A stretch of DNA of 64,000 nucleotides from positions 6,814,561 through 6,878,560 of the forward strand of contig AP018180.1 in assembly GCA_002368155.1 (NCBI GenBank). Reading direction: 5' to 3'. The stretch comes from Nostoc carneum NIES-2107 (GTDB lineage: Bacteria > Cyanobacteriota > Cyanobacteriia > Cyanobacteriales > Nostocaceae). The notes under the pieces are model-generated. The model did not search any database. It worked only from the letters and a program-made list of their open reading frames with translations, and was not told where the DNA came from. A program made the position numbers and the translations under genes. Shown piece by piece: positions 19,129 through 28,518 of the stretch. Every line of letters begins with the position of its first letter. Position 1 is the first letter of the stretch.

Positions 19129-20463
19129 TCAGTCATCCATTCTCGACTGAGAAAATACCCGATAATCATCTATATTTTCTGAATTTAATGTTTCTACATC
19201 GGACACGCTGTCGTTGATTTTTATCAATGTATATTCTACATTTTCGGCATAAATTGCAAATGTAATATTAAAGAACTCCAGAAAATTAATAAACTTTTGG
19301 CATTCTTCTTCTGGTAAATTTTCATAGTATCTAATTAAATGAGCAATTTTAATTTCTAAATGGCTACGTGCGTTTTCACAGATTAAAATGATTTTTAATA
19401 GTAAAATTATTAAGGTTAGAGGATGTCCTTGAGAAAGCAATAAATTAAATAATGCTGATGGTTCCTTGCCATTATCGATAATTAGACAATCAATTAATCG
19501 AGTACAAATTCTCAAGAATAAGTTAGGAGTAATAATCTTCTCGTCAGCCTCTATTTTCCAAGAAGATAGATTTTCTGATAATTGCTGCATCAAGGTGGTT
19601 GTGCAACCTTGGGGTGAGATGGTAAAAAATAAATAACTTTGCAGACTTTGTTTAAAATCTTTTAATTTCTGGTTTTCTGTTTGTTTGATAAAGATATTAG
19701 CAAGGTTTTCATAACTGAATATACCTTTTTTAACCAAAATAATTTTAATTATTCTGATCACATTATCACCCAAAAGGCTAGGATTTTTATAGCGAGACTT
19801 ACTAGAAGCGGAAGACTGAGAACGAGCAATGTACATCGCTAATTCAAATTTAAATTTGTCTTTCATCTGCCTAGAGAGCTTTCTTGCGACCTCTTGTTGC
19901 TCTTTGGGTTTCTTGTCGTCAAAGGCTTGCGCTGATAATAAATAAGAAGTGTAGCGATTAGCCCAGTTACTTTTAGTCGCTGAATTATTTACCTGTTTTT
20001 TATATTTTTCAGCCAACAATTTGATGTCTTTGTACTCTTGGCTGTTAATAAAATTTTTCAACCAAACTTTGTGTATTATCTCGTCACTGCTATTAGTTTG
20101 TGTTTTATCTTGATACTCATCAAATAATTTAACTAATTCGTGGATATATTTATATCGCCTTTGAGCTTCCCAGTTATTTACTAATATATAAAAGCAACGC
20201 TTGATTGTATAATTAAAATCTTTTTCTTTCTTCATGAAAGAAATTCTATTTAGTCCAGTTGATTTAGCTAAATTAGGTGACTCCTTAAAATCTATAAATA
20301 AACTTTTAAACTCTTGCAACGTATCATCTGGTCGCCATTTTTGCACTATTCCTACAAGAAAGCTGTAAAGCCTTTCTTGTGCAATTTGCAGATTTATTGG
20401 TTGAGACTTGCGTTTAACAATATCCTGCTCTTCCTGACTAATGTCTAAACCATTAATAGCCAT
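19129..20463 (-). CDS. Hypothetical protein, function unknown
   Basis: About 444 residues from the ATG at 20463 (MAINGLDISQEEQ); upstream codons to 20535 are open but look non-coding. The protein is soluble, Lys/Asn/Leu-rich and mostly helical, with no transmembrane segment. A middle block reads WANRYTSYLLSAQAFDDKKPKEQQEVARKLSRQMKDKF. The C-terminus is acidic. No catalytic motif stands out. It is a single gene, convergent with the UPF0104 gene across the MITE-like element. I do not recognise it beyond a general resemblance to cyanobacteria-specific proteins. Confidence 0.6.
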   Translation of the reverse strand: MAINGLDISQEEQDIVKRKSQPINLQIAQERLYSFLVGIVQKWRPDDTLQEFKSLFIDFKESPNLAKSTGLNRISFMKKEKDFNYTIKRCFYILVNNWEAQRRYKYIHELVKLFDEYQDKTQTNSSDEIIHKVWLKNFINSQEYKDIKLLAEKYKKQVNNSATKSNWANRYTSYLLSAQAFDDKKPKEQQEVARKLSRQMKDKFKFELAMYIARSQSSASSKSRYKNPSLLGDNVIRIIKIILVKKGIFSYENLANIFIKQTENQKLKDFKQSLQSYLFFTISPQGCTTTLMQQLSENLSSWKIEADEKIITPNLFLRICTRLIDCLIIDNGKEPSALFNLLLSQGHPLTLIILLLKIILICENARSHLEIKIAHLIRYYENLPEEECQKFINFLEFFNITFAIYAENVEYTLIKINDSVSDVETLNSENIDDYRVFSQSRMDD

Positions 20464-21219
20464 ACCTGTTTTCAAGAACCAAAGCGTTGCTGATAATATT
20501 GTTATCAGCTTAACCTCAGCAACCCAGAGTATCAATCAATAATTGATAAATTACGTAATTTTTTACCGAATTTTAGGTAAAAATACTAATAAATTTCTGC
20601 GATGTAATATGAAAATTTAACTTCCACTTCAGCGGTCTTCACTGTTAAGTAAGGTTTGAGTATAAAATTTATCTCTGATAAAGTCGAGTTCAGCATATAC
20701 AGATGGCTTGTATATCTTCGGACTGATTTATACTTAAGCTGGCTAAATATTTTATTAAGTAATATTACAAAATAATTAAATTTATTAATGTATAAAAAAT
20801 CCTTGCAAATTTTGCGTTTAAAGCTTTTTAGTAGGTCAGCGCAATAAAGATAAGTGGAGAGGTTTGTCATTGGTCATTGAGCCTTGGTCAGGGTTTCCAG
20901 CTTATCTACAGTTCATAACATAGTTCGGTTTATTCCACTGAATCACTTATGTTTAAAAGCTGATTCAGGAGCAGGAATTTTCCCGACTGCGCCTGATGCT
21001 CAAAACTTACAAGCAAACTTGAGATAATTCTTCTGGTCTCAATCCCCGATTCATAGTATAAAATTTCGCCTAATTCCACAGGCAGATATAAATTTAGCTG
21101 AGTTATCGTTGCAAAGCTTAAACAAAATAATAATGATGAATTAACATTATCTTTAAACAGAAGGACTACAATCAAAACGGACAAATTAGCATCCGTAACC
21201 AAGGAGGCATAACACCACT
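20464..21219. other. About 750-bp intergenic region, no convincing gene
   Basis: AT-rich divergent region between the hypothetical gene and the 46-residue gene. Minus-strand frames of 94 and 90 codons exist (20586-20870, 20930-21202), but they lack ribosome sites and have random-looking composition. Confidence 0.6.
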
Positions 21220-21360
21220 ATGTCCGACTTAAATCGTGGAATTATGAAATTTGAGGGCGCTGACTCTCCCAAAGTGGTCACTATCTCTACCGTGCTGCTT
21301 TTGGGGTCAATTGCTGCTCTAATTATTTGGGCTCTACAAGCTGCCTATGCGCTAAACTAA
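21220..21360 (+). CDS. 46-residue single-span membrane protein, possibly photosynthesis-related
   Basis: A strong AAGGAGG lies 10 nt before the ATG. The protein starts MSDLNRGIMKFEGADSPKVV and continues with one transmembrane helix (about residues 20-43) ending in QAAYALN. A short charged N-terminus plus one helix is the build of the small subunits or assembly factors of photosystems and NDH-1. A Psb35-like role crossed my mind, but I cannot confirm any named family. It is an isolated gene with its own long upstream region, as expected for a well-expressed small protein. Confidence 0.75.
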   Translation: MSDLNRGIMKFEGADSPKVVTISTVLLLGSIAALIIWALQAAYALN

Positions 21361-21484
21361 GTAAATAGCAGCTTAGTATTTGGTAGCTTAGCAGGACACT
21401 GGTAAAAGCTTCTGCCGTAACCAAGTGTTCCCTGCTCATCCTGATAAAAGCGCCCTTAGAAGCATCAATAAAATTTCCCACCGA

Positions 21485-21537
21485 TTTTAGATTTGAGATT
21501 TGAGATGCAACGTGCAAAATCCAAGATAAATCTAAAA
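21485..21537. repeat. Inverted repeat TTTTAGATTT / AAATCTAAAA
   Basis: Ten-base perfect arms, with GATTTGA and AATCCAA tandem words inside and beside them, end just before the next gene. It could be a hairpin terminator or one of the dispersed STRR-type repeats. Confidence 0.6.
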
Positions 21538-21550
21538 TCCAAAATCCAAG

Positions 21551-24445
21551 ATGTTTGAACTTTGGGGTGCCTTAACTATTTTAATTGTCTGCCCCCTATT
21601 GGGTGCTATACCGCTAATTGCCTGGATTACCTATGCCATTACTGGTAAAAACTTGGCAAGACTGGGGACAGGAAATATCAGTGTGTCAGCCGCTTTTTAC
21701 CACGGTGGCAAACTGGTAGGGATTCTAGCAGTATTATCTGAGGCTTTTAAGGGTATTGCCGCAGTTCTCATTGCCCGCGCTTTCTTTGGCGAGGGTTCAA
21801 CATGGGAATTAATTGCCATGATTGCCCTAGTATTGGGTAGATACTCGCTAGGTAGAGGGGCTGGTACAACCAACGTCGTCTGGGGATTTTTGGTACATGA
21901 TCCACTTGTGGCGGGGTTTATAGGTTTATTAGCAGCGATCGCCTTTTCAGTTTTTCAATCGAAAAATCTCGTGAAATTTGGAGTTTTGTTGCTGTTACCT
22001 ATATTTGAGATTGTGCTGCACGCGGAAGACTTCTCCAGAGTGCTTGCAGCTGTAGCTCTAGCTGGCTTACTAGGCTGGATTTATACCAGAATTCCTGATG
22101 ATTTGAAGTTACCCGTCCCAGGGGCGAAAAGTGAATCAAAGCCCATGCTGGAATTTTTGGGCGGGGATATCAAGCTTTTCTCTCTGAATGAAGATTTAGA
22201 TGAGTCGATAGTTGGGCACAAAGCAGCAGCATTATCTCAAATTAAACGCTGGGGTTATCCAGTTCCCAAGGGATGGCTACTCACACCCAATGATGATATA
22301 GATGCAGTCATCGATTTTTTTCAACCTTCAGAATTATCGCCTTTAGTGGTGCGTTCCTCCGCAATTGGCGAAGATTCAGAATCCGCCTCTGCTGCTGGAC
22401 AGTATTTAACAGTATTGAACGTTACCACCGAACAGGGACTAAAAGAAGCGATCGCCCAAGTTAGAGCTTCTTATGATCATCCCACAGCTGTACAATATCG
22501 GCGCGATCGCGGTTTACCTGACCAATCGATGTCTGTATTGGTGCAGCAACAAGTCCAGAGTGTGTATTCTGGCGTGGCGTTCAGTCGCGATCCCATCACT
22601 CAGCAAGGTGATGCCATTGTGATTGAAGCTTTACCAGGCAGCGCCAGTCAAGTTGTTTCTGGCAGAATTACACCAGAACAATATCGGGCTTTTGTGGTGG
22701 AAACTGAGAATTTCTCCTCTGTGCAATTGGAAGGTACAGGAAGAGTTCCACAAGCCATTATTAAACAAGTAGCATTTTTAGCCCGTCGCCTGGAAAAGCG
22801 TTACTACGGCGTTCCCCAAGATATTGAGTGGAGTTACGACGGTCAAACTCTGTGGGTATTACAAGCTAGACCCATCACTACCTTATTACCTATTTGGACA
22901 AGGAAAATCGCTGCGGAAGTGATTCCTGGTGTGATTCATCCCTTAACTTGGTCGGTGAATCGTCCCTTAACTTGTGGTGTTTGGGGAGAAATTTTTACTA
23001 TTGGTTTAGGCGATCGCGTTTTAGGATTAGACTTTGCCGAAACCGCTACCCTTCATTATTCTAGAGCTTATTTTAATGCATCCCTCCTGGGAGAGATTTT
23101 TCTCAGAATGGGTTTACCGCCGGAAAGTTTAGAGTTTTTGACCAGAGGCGATAAATTAAGTAGACCACCCTTACTAGCTACATTACGAAGTATCCCCGGA
23201 TTGCTGCGGTTAGTGCAGCGAGAAAGGGATTTAGAGCAAGACTTTAAGCGAGATTACCGGGAAAAGTTTGTACCTGTATTGTCGCAGTTAGCTCATGAAT
23301 CCATCAGTGATTTAGAACCAGCGCTGATCTGGAGAAGAATTGAATTAATTTTAGATGTGCTGCGCTTGGGGACTTACTACAGTATTTTCGCTCCAATCAG
23401 TGCTGCCATCAGACAAAAGATATTCCGCATCAAAGAAGGGGAAATCGATCATAGCGTTGCGCCAGAGGTCGCAGTTTTACGGGCGTTGAGTAGTTTAGCG
23501 CAAAACGCCAAACAGATATTACCGGAATTTGAGCCAGAGAAAGTGTTTGAGCAGTTGGATGAAACACCGGAAGGCAAAAACCTGTTGTATGATTTCAACG
23601 AACTGCTGCAAGATTACGGTTATTTAAGTGAAGTCGGCACAGATATTTCTGTAGTCACGTGGAAAGAAAACCCGCAGTATGTCAAGCAGTTATTTGTGCA
23701 ATTAATGCAGGGAAACGATCCCCAACCTGGCGGCGTAGATCCCATAAATCAGGTATTTTCTGGAAAGCGGAAGCGGGGAAGCGTACAACGGCGAGTGGAT
23801 CTCAAAGGTCGAGTAACTGAAGTTTATTCCCGACTCTTAGCCGAATTACGTTGGAGTTTTGTCGCATTAGAAGAGATTTGGTTAAAATCTGGCTGGTTAA
23901 GTCAACCTGGAGACATCTTCTTTTTGGAATTTGAGGAAATCGGCAGTTTAATTGCCAATCCCGATTTAGAAATTAGTACTCAGTTACATAAGTTAGTCCA
24001 AAAAAGGCGATCGCAATTTGTTCAAGACGGCGAAATCACGCAAATTCCCTTACTAGTTTACGGTCATACACCACCCCATCCTCTACCCCCATCACCGTTA
24101 TATTCTGACCAAGTTCTACATGGTATCCCCGCCAGCCACGGACAGGCGGAAGGCAAAGTTAAGGTGTTACGGAATTTACAAACAATTCCCGAAATTGATA
24201 AAGAGACAATTCTCGTCGTACCTTATACCGATTCCGCCTGGGCACCTTTCCTAGTCAGGGCTGGGGGATTAATTGCCGAAGCCGGAGGTAGGCTTTCTCA
24301 CGGTGCGATCGTTGCCCGTGAATACCGTATTCCTGCTATTATGGATGTGCGCGGTGCTACATGGCTGTTGCAAGATGGGCAGAGAGTCCGCATAGATGGT
24401 TCTAGGGGTATTGTGGAATTATCCAATGATTTGAGACCTGAATGA
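21551..24445 (+). CDS. Fusion of a PlsY-like acyltransferase domain with a PPDK/PEP-synthase-like phosphotransferase
   Basis: A 964-residue two-part protein. Residues 1-195 are a membrane domain with six or so helices and PlsY-like motifs (GTGNISVSAAF near residue 40, and LGRYSLGRGAGTTNVVWG), the fold of glycerol-3-phosphate acyltransferase. Residues about 215-450 form a PPDK N-terminal ATP-binding domain (VVRSSAIGEDSESASAAGQY, SGVAFSRDP, WVLQARPITT). A long middle region follows. The C-terminal swivelling domain holds GGRLSHGAIVARE with phospho-His917. The expected activity is ATP-dependent phosphate transfer via the His, on an unknown acceptor, at the membrane. The stop overlaps a cupin gene by 4 bp. 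A full PEP-binding barrel is not evident, so it is not a true PEP synthase. Confidence 0.82.
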   Translation: MFELWGALTILIVCPLLGAIPLIAWITYAITGKNLARLGTGNISVSAAFYHGGKLVGILAVLSEAFKGIAAVLIARAFFGEGSTWELIAMIALVLGRYSLGRGAGTTNVVWGFLVHDPLVAGFIGLLAAIAFSVFQSKNLVKFGVLLLLPIFEIVLHAEDFSRVLAAVALAGLLGWIYTRIPDDLKLPVPGAKSESKPMLEFLGGDIKLFSLNEDLDESIVGHKAAALSQIKRWGYPVPKGWLLTPNDDIDAVIDFFQPSELSPLVVRSSAIGEDSESASAAGQYLTVLNVTTEQGLKEAIAQVRASYDHPTAVQYRRDRGLPDQSMSVLVQQQVQSVYSGVAFSRDPITQQGDAIVIEALPGSASQVVSGRITPEQYRAFVVETENFSSVQLEGTGRVPQAIIKQVAFLARRLEKRYYGVPQDIEWSYDGQTLWVLQARPITTLLPIWTRKIAAEVIPGVIHPLTWSVNRPLTCGVWGEIFTIGLGDRVLGLDFAETATLHYSRAYFNASLLGEIFLRMGLPPESLEFLTRGDKLSRPPLLATLRSIPGLLRLVQRERDLEQDFKRDYREKFVPVLSQLAHESISDLEPALIWRRIELILDVLRLGTYYSIFAPISAAIRQKIFRIKEGEIDHSVAPEVAVLRALSSLAQNAKQILPEFEPEKVFEQLDETPEGKNLLYDFNELLQDYGYLSEVGTDISVVTWKENPQYVKQLFVQLMQGNDPQPGGVDPINQVFSGKRKRGSVQRRVDLKGRVTEVYSRLLAELRWSFVALEEIWLKSGWLSQPGDIFFLEFEEIGSLIANPDLEISTQLHKLVQKRRSQFVQDGEITQIPLLVYGHTPPHPLPPSPLYSDQVLHGIPASHGQAEGKVKVLRNLQTIPEIDKETILVVPYTDSAWAPFLVRAGGLIAEAGGRLSHGAIVAREYRIPAIMDVRGATWLLQDGQRVRIDGSRGIVELSNDLRPE

Positions 24446-24792
24446 TTACCGCATCCTTGAACGATTTACCCGAAGAATCCGTTTCTCATAATCCGGAAAT
24501 CAAGAAAAAAGTGATGCTGCGTCTGGGAGATTTACCTCACCTGACAAACTTTTCGCAAGCGCGTTTTGCACCTGGACAAAGCGCTTCAGCCCACGCCCAT
24601 CAAGATATGTCAGAAGTGTTTTTTGTCGAAGCTGGTGAGGGGGTAATTCATGTTGATGGTGTAGAATACCCCCTACTTCCAGGTAACTGTATAGCTATAG
24701 AACCAGGTGAAGTTCACGAAGTTGTGAATACAGGTAAAGATGAACTAATACTTACCTACTTCGGTTTGCGCGTTGAACAGCCCACATCATGA
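24442..24792 (+). CDS. Cupin-domain protein
   Basis: A 116-residue single-domain cupin, start overlapping the preceding stop (ATGA). Metal-binding motif 1 reads AHAHQDMSEVFFVEAGEG, with two His and one Glu. Motif 2 reads PGEVHEVVNTG, with the last His. The coupling suggests it works with the acyltransferase-phosphotransferase fusion, perhaps as a small-molecule sensor or an isomerase/oxygenase on the same pathway. The fold alone does not tell which. Confidence 0.85.
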   Translation: MITASLNDLPEESVSHNPEIKKKVMLRLGDLPHLTNFSQARFAPGQSASAHAHQDMSEVFFVEAGEGVIHVDGVEYPLLPGNCIAIEPGEVHEVVNTGKDELILTYFGLRVEQPTS

Positions 24793-24855
24793 GTTCTATC
24801 TACAGATAATTCTCCCCCTGCTCCCTGCTCCCTGCCCCTCTGCCATCTATTGATA

Positions 24856-25662
24856 TTATTGGAGTTTTAAGAACTTCTCCAAAGCAGATATCATGCTGGG
24901 AGGCCAACGGCGAATAGTTGTTACCCAGTTGATATCTTTGTAGCGGGTATCAAGTCCTACGGCTGCAACCCAGTTGCTTTCAGCTTCACCTTTTTGTCCA
25001 GTCACCCAATAGGCTGCTGTCAGTGCTGCGCGCATATCCGCAAATTTGGGATATTTACGGACTATATTCCGCATTTCGCGAATAGCTGGCTCTATTTGAC
25101 CAGTTTCATATAGTGCTAAAGCATAATTAGCACGAGCAAAGGCAAAATTAGGAGCAATCGCAAATGATTTTTGATAGTCTGCGATCGCATCTTCCCATTT
25201 TCCCAATCCGGCTTTAGCATTACCGCGATTGTTATATGCCATTGCGTCCTTAGGATCTAATTCTAGGACATGGTTATAATCTGCGATCGCATCTTGCCAT
25301 TTTCCCAAACCTTCCAATGCTGTACCGCGATTTAAATAAGGATCGGTAACTTGTGGAGCCAGTTCTATAGCCTTGTTATAATCCGTCAGCGCTGCTTCTA
25401 ATTTATTTTGACTCACCCGCGAATTGCCGCGATTACTCCATGCACCCGCATTAGTCGGAAATTGCTCAATAATCTGTGTCCAATAGCTTTCTGCCGTCGC
25501 AAAATCGCCTTGATTAGTAGCCGCAAAAGCTTTATTAGCCAACTCATCCCCTTGTTCTAACTGTTCTTGAGTCAGATTAGTAGTTTGGGAGAGTGCCATA
25601 ACTGGTGTACCCCAGCCAAACACAAGTAAAAGACTGAGAAAAATACTAATTAATTGAATCAT
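24856..25662 (-). CDS. Secreted TPR-repeat protein
   Basis: A 268-residue protein with a clear signal peptide (hydrophobic residues about 4-20, cleavage near VMALSQ). At least four TPR units follow (GAWSNRGNSRVSQNKLEAALTDYNKAIEL, then DPYLNRGTALEGLGKWQDAIADYNHVLEL, and so on). Such proteins act as periplasmic or lumenal scaffolds, several of them in photosystem assembly. No partner is suggested by the neighbours, which lie in other directions. Confidence 0.85.
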   Translation of the reverse strand: MIQLISIFLSLLLVFGWGTPVMALSQTTNLTQEQLEQGDELANKAFAATNQGDFATAESYWTQIIEQFPTNAGAWSNRGNSRVSQNKLEAALTDYNKAIELAPQVTDPYLNRGTALEGLGKWQDAIADYNHVLELDPKDAMAYNNRGNAKAGLGKWEDAIADYQKSFAIAPNFAFARANYALALYETGQIEPAIREMRNIVRKYPKFADMRAALTAAYWVTGQKGEAESNWVAAVGLDTRYKDINWVTTIRRWPPSMISALEKFLKLQ

Positions 25663-25678
25663 CTGGCTTTATCGGTGT

Positions 25679-25830
25679 CTATCTGTAATGGGGACTGGGG
25701 AATGGGGACTGGGGACTGGGGACTGGGTAATTGGTAATTGGTAATGGGTAATGGGTAATGGGAAAATACCAAACCTCAAACATCCAAACTTCATGCCCCA
25801 TGCCCCATGCCCCATGCCCTATGCCCTATC
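25679..25830. repeat. Heptamer tandem repeats (GGGGACT, GGTAATT/GGGTAAT, CCCCATG)
   Basis: The gap between the TPR gene and ruvB is filled with three successive heptamer arrays: about four GGGGACT-like units, four GGTAATN units and five CCC(C/T)ATG units. This is the STRR class typical of Nostoc and relatives. Confidence 0.9.
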
Positions 25831-25838
25831 TAAAATCA

Positions 25839-26939
25839 TTACAGCAAAGACATCTGTTCATTAGGTGGCTTAAAGCCTAAATGCTTGTATGCTGCGGTTG
25901 TGGCGGTTCTACCGCGGGGAGTGCGGCTTAAATAGCCAATTTGCATCAAGTAGGGTTCGTAGACTTCTTCAATGGTTTGGGTATCTTCACCTGTGGCGGC
26001 GGCGATTGTTTCTAAGCCTACTGGCCCGCCATTAAATTGTTCAATGATTACACTTAACATCTTGCGATCTGTCCAATCTAAACCGCATGGATCTACTTGG
26101 AATAGTTGCAGTGCTTCACCTGCAATACTTTGATTAATTTCCCCAGATTTTTTTACTTCCGCATAATCACGTACTCGCTTAAGTAGCCGATTTGCTATCC
26201 GTGGCGTGCCCCGCGATCGCTTGGCAATTTCTGTAGCGCCATCTTCTGTAATGGGTGTTTGAAGCAGTTGAGCAGTTCGCAGGACAATTTTGCTCAGTTC
26301 ATCAACTTCATAAAATCGCAGTTTTTGGACTAAACCAAAGCGATCACGTAGTGGAGAAGTTAAAGCACCTACACGGGTTGTAGCTCCCACTAGAGTAAAT
26401 TTGGACAAAGGTAAACTCCGGGTGCGCGCACTGGAGCCTTTACCAATGGTAATATCAAGGCGATAATCTTCCATTGCGGGATAGAGAATCTCTTCGGTCA
26501 TGCGCGAGAGCCGATGAATTTCATCAACAAAGAGAATATCTCCTGGCTTTAAGTTCACTAGTAGCCCTACAATATCCCGTGGACGTTCTAGTGCTGGCGC
26601 ACTTGTAATTTTGTAGTTTACCCCCATTTCCGATGCTAAAATCATTGCCATTGTGGTTTTCCCCAGTCCCGGCGGCCCGTATAGTAGCAAATGATCCAGC
26701 ACTTCACCTCTTGATTTGGCAGCTTTGATGGCAATATCTAGCACATCTTTTAAGTCTTTTTGCCCAATGTAATCGGCAAATCGCTGCGGGCGAATACTTT
26801 CTTCTTGTTTACCTTGTTCATCGATCGCAGCTTCGGCTTGCAAAAGTTCCTGGTGACCAGAAGCTTTCGCTGACTCGGGACGCTGCGGTGGTTGTTCATT
26901 GGGTTCTTGAGGCTGTTTTTTAGAGGAGATAATCGCCAT
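25839..26939 (-). CDS. ruvB: RuvB, Holliday junction branch-migration ATPase
   Basis: A hexameric DNA motor that works with RuvA and RuvC in recombination and repair. It has Walker A (GPPGLGKTT), Walker B (LFVDEIHRL), sensor 1 (LVGATTR), the arginine-finger region (SPLRDRFG) and the C-terminal winged helix ending in [20 protein letters not shown]. About 366 residues from the ATG at 26939; an in-frame ATG at 26954 would add five. The Gln/Glu-rich 45-residue N-terminal extension is typical of cyanobacterial RuvB. It is divergent from hisF. Confidence 0.96.
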   Translation of the reverse strand: MAIISSKKQPQEPNEQPPQRPESAKASGHQELLQAEAAIDEQGKQEESIRPQRFADYIGQKDLKDVLDIAIKAAKSRGEVLDHLLLYGPPGLGKTTMAMILASEMGVNYKITSAPALERPRDIVGLLVNLKPGDILFVDEIHRLSRMTEEILYPAMEDYRLDITIGKGSSARTRSLPLSKFTLVGATTRVGALTSPLRDRFGLVQKLRFYEVDELSKIVLRTAQLLQTPITEDGATEIAKRSRGTPRIANRLLKRVRDYAEVKKSGEINQSIAGEALQLFQVDPCGLDWTDRKMLSVIIEQFNGGPVGLETIAAATGEDTQTIEEVYEPYLMQIGYLSRTPRGRTATTAAYKHLGFKPPNEQMSLL

Positions 26940-27094
26940 AATTTCAGCTATCAACGGTTAAGGAAGACTGTGTAAGCACGATGTTGGCTACAAAACAACG
27001 CATAAACAAGGTATCCAAATATTTTCGCTTGAGAACACGCACGCCAATTTAAAATTTAAATTCCGGACAATTACCCAGGAGTACAAAAATTATT

Positions 27095-27868
27095 ATGTTA
27101 GCTAAAAGAATCTTACCTTGCTTAGATGTGAAGGCGGGACGAGTTGTCAAAGGTGTTAACTTTGTTAACCTACAAGATGCAGGCGATCCGGTAGAACTGG
27201 CAAAGGTTTACAACGAAGCCGGTGCTGATGAGTTAGTGTTTCTAGATATTACCGCCACTCATGAAGATAGAGATACAATTATAGATGTGGTGTACCGCAC
27301 GGCAGAGCAGGTCTTTATCCCCTTAACCGTAGGCGGTGGGATTCAATCCTTAGAAAATGTTAAAGGTTTGTTACGAGCCGGGGCAGATAAGGTTAGTATT
27401 AATTCTGCGGCAGTACGTGAACCAGACTTGATTAATCGGGCAAGCGATCGCTTTGGTAATCAATGCATAGTTGTTGCTATTGATGCTAGACGCAGAGTTG
27501 ACCCAGAAAATCCGGGTTGGGATGTGTATGTGCGGGGTGGCAGAGAAAATACAGGCAAAGATGCTTTACTCTGGGCACAAGAAGTAGAAAAGCGTGGCGC
27601 TGGAGAACTATTGGTAACAAGTATGGATGCTGATGGAACTCAAGCTGGTTATGACTTGGAATTGACAAAATCTATCGCTAACGCTGTCCAAATTCCGGTA
27701 ATTGCTTCGGGTGGCGCGGGCAATTGCGAACATATCCACGCTGCATTAACTGAGGGGAAAGCAGAAGCAGCGCTATTAGCATCGTTGTTACATTATGGGC
27801 ATTTAAGTGTAGCTCAAATCAAGAATTATTTGCGCGATCGCTCCGTTCCAGTAAGAATGCTTAACTAA
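27095..27868 (+). CDS. hisF: HisF, imidazole glycerol phosphate synthase cyclase subunit
   Basis: A 257-residue (beta-alpha)8 barrel that, with HisH, makes imidazole glycerol phosphate and AICAR in histidine synthesis. The catalytic pair is in place: D11 in [15 protein letters not shown] and D130 in VVAIDARR. Phosphate-binding loops GGGIQ and GGAG are also present. The length is normal. No other his gene is nearby, as usual in cyanobacteria, where these genes are scattered. Confidence 0.97.
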   Translation: MLAKRILPCLDVKAGRVVKGVNFVNLQDAGDPVELAKVYNEAGADELVFLDITATHEDRDTIIDVVYRTAEQVFIPLTVGGGIQSLENVKGLLRAGADKVSINSAAVREPDLINRASDRFGNQCIVVAIDARRRVDPENPGWDVYVRGGRENTGKDALLWAQEVEKRGAGELLVTSMDADGTQAGYDLELTKSIANAVQIPVIASGGAGNCEHIHAALTEGKAEAALLASLLHYGHLSVAQIKNYLRDRSVPVRMLN

Positions 27869-27968
27869 GCAAAAACTTATCCTTATAGGGACATTTATCC
27901 CAGGTCAGAGACGCATTCTTGAAACAGTGTTAATATATATTAACTACTATGAATAAATATTAATAAAT

Positions 27969-28160
27969 ATGTTGATTCCTATTTTGTTATTCGATGTGGC
28001 GCTGGTTGCTTGGTCACTCCACTTAATGGAAAAAGCCTTTGAGCACAAGGAATTTTCTTTGATGTTGGCTGGAACATTAGTGGCCCTAGCAGCGGCAGCT
28101 ATGTTAGTAGTTTACTTTCTTATGGGACACTGCATCAGCTATTTGTTGCAAGTATCTTAG
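27969..28160 (+). CDS. Small two-helix membrane protein, unknown
   Basis: A 63-residue protein: hydrophobic residues 1-18, a charged loop (MEKAFEHKEFS), then a second long hydrophobic stretch rich in Ala and Leu. It lies between hisF and tRNA-Ala in the same direction. No ribosome site stands out, but composition and layout favour a real gene. Confidence 0.5.
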   Translation: MLIPILLFDVALVAWSLHLMEKAFEHKEFSLMLAGTLVALAAAAMLVVYFLMGHCISYLLQVS

Positions 28161-28242
28161 TTAAGCCCTGGGAGCATAAATTCTCATTTACCTATATTGA
28201 CAAAGATAATATTATTCAGCGATAATTGTTAAGGCTTATTCC

Positions 28243-28315
28243 GGGGTTATAGCTCAGTTGGTAGAGCACTTCAATGGCATTGAAGGGGTCAGCGGTTCGA
28301 ATCCGCTTAGCTCCA
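28243..28315 (+). tRNA. tRNA-Ala (anticodon GGC)
   Basis: A 73-nt cloverleaf. The acceptor GGGGTTA pairs with TAGCTCC using two G-T wobbles. The D arm is GCTC...GAGC. The anticodon stem CTTCA/TGAAG encloses ATGGCAT, anticodon GGC. The T arm is AGCGG TTCGAAT CCGCT, and the discriminator is A. CCA is not encoded. It is the attachment target of the Tn7-like element that starts 31 bp downstream. Confidence 0.97.
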
Positions 28316-28341
28316 TCTGGAATTTAAATAATCATTGTTAT

Positions 28342-28346
28342 TTTTG
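28342..28346. repeat. Target-site duplication TTTTG, left copy
   Basis: It precedes TGCGACAACAAC at the left transposon end; an identical TTTTG follows the right end at 49382-49386. The 5-bp length is that of Tn7 and Mu-type insertion. Confidence 0.9.
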
Positions 28347-28358
28347 TGCGACAACAAC

Positions 28359-28421
28359 TATAAGTTGTCCAAAATGGTCACTTTATGCTTGTCATTCTCA
28401 GTGGACACCTTATGCTTGTCA
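28359..28421. promoter_or_regulatory. Three TnsB-type binding repeats at the left end
   Basis: TATAAGTTGTCC (28359-28370), TTTATGCTTGTCA (28382-28394) and CTTATGCTTGTCA (28409-28421), spaced 23 to 27 bp. They share the core of the right-end repeats. Binding by TnsB is inferred from position and repetition. Confidence 0.75.
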
Positions 28422-28518
28422 ATTGTCGCACGTAGGCTAGAGGGAGAAAGAAATTTAAATGAACAATATATTTGGGAGTAGATTGAGGAGTTTGGACTAG
28501 GTTCAATTTCCCACTTGC

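Noticed and set aside
20586-21202. Two minus-strand frames of 94 and 90 codons
   Set aside because: AT-driven, no ribosome sites, no recognisable domain, and one covers the ribosome site and promoter side of the 46-residue gene.
28258-28440. 60-codon frame over tRNA-Ala
   Set aside because: It lies on the tRNA gene and the transposon end, so coding is implausible.
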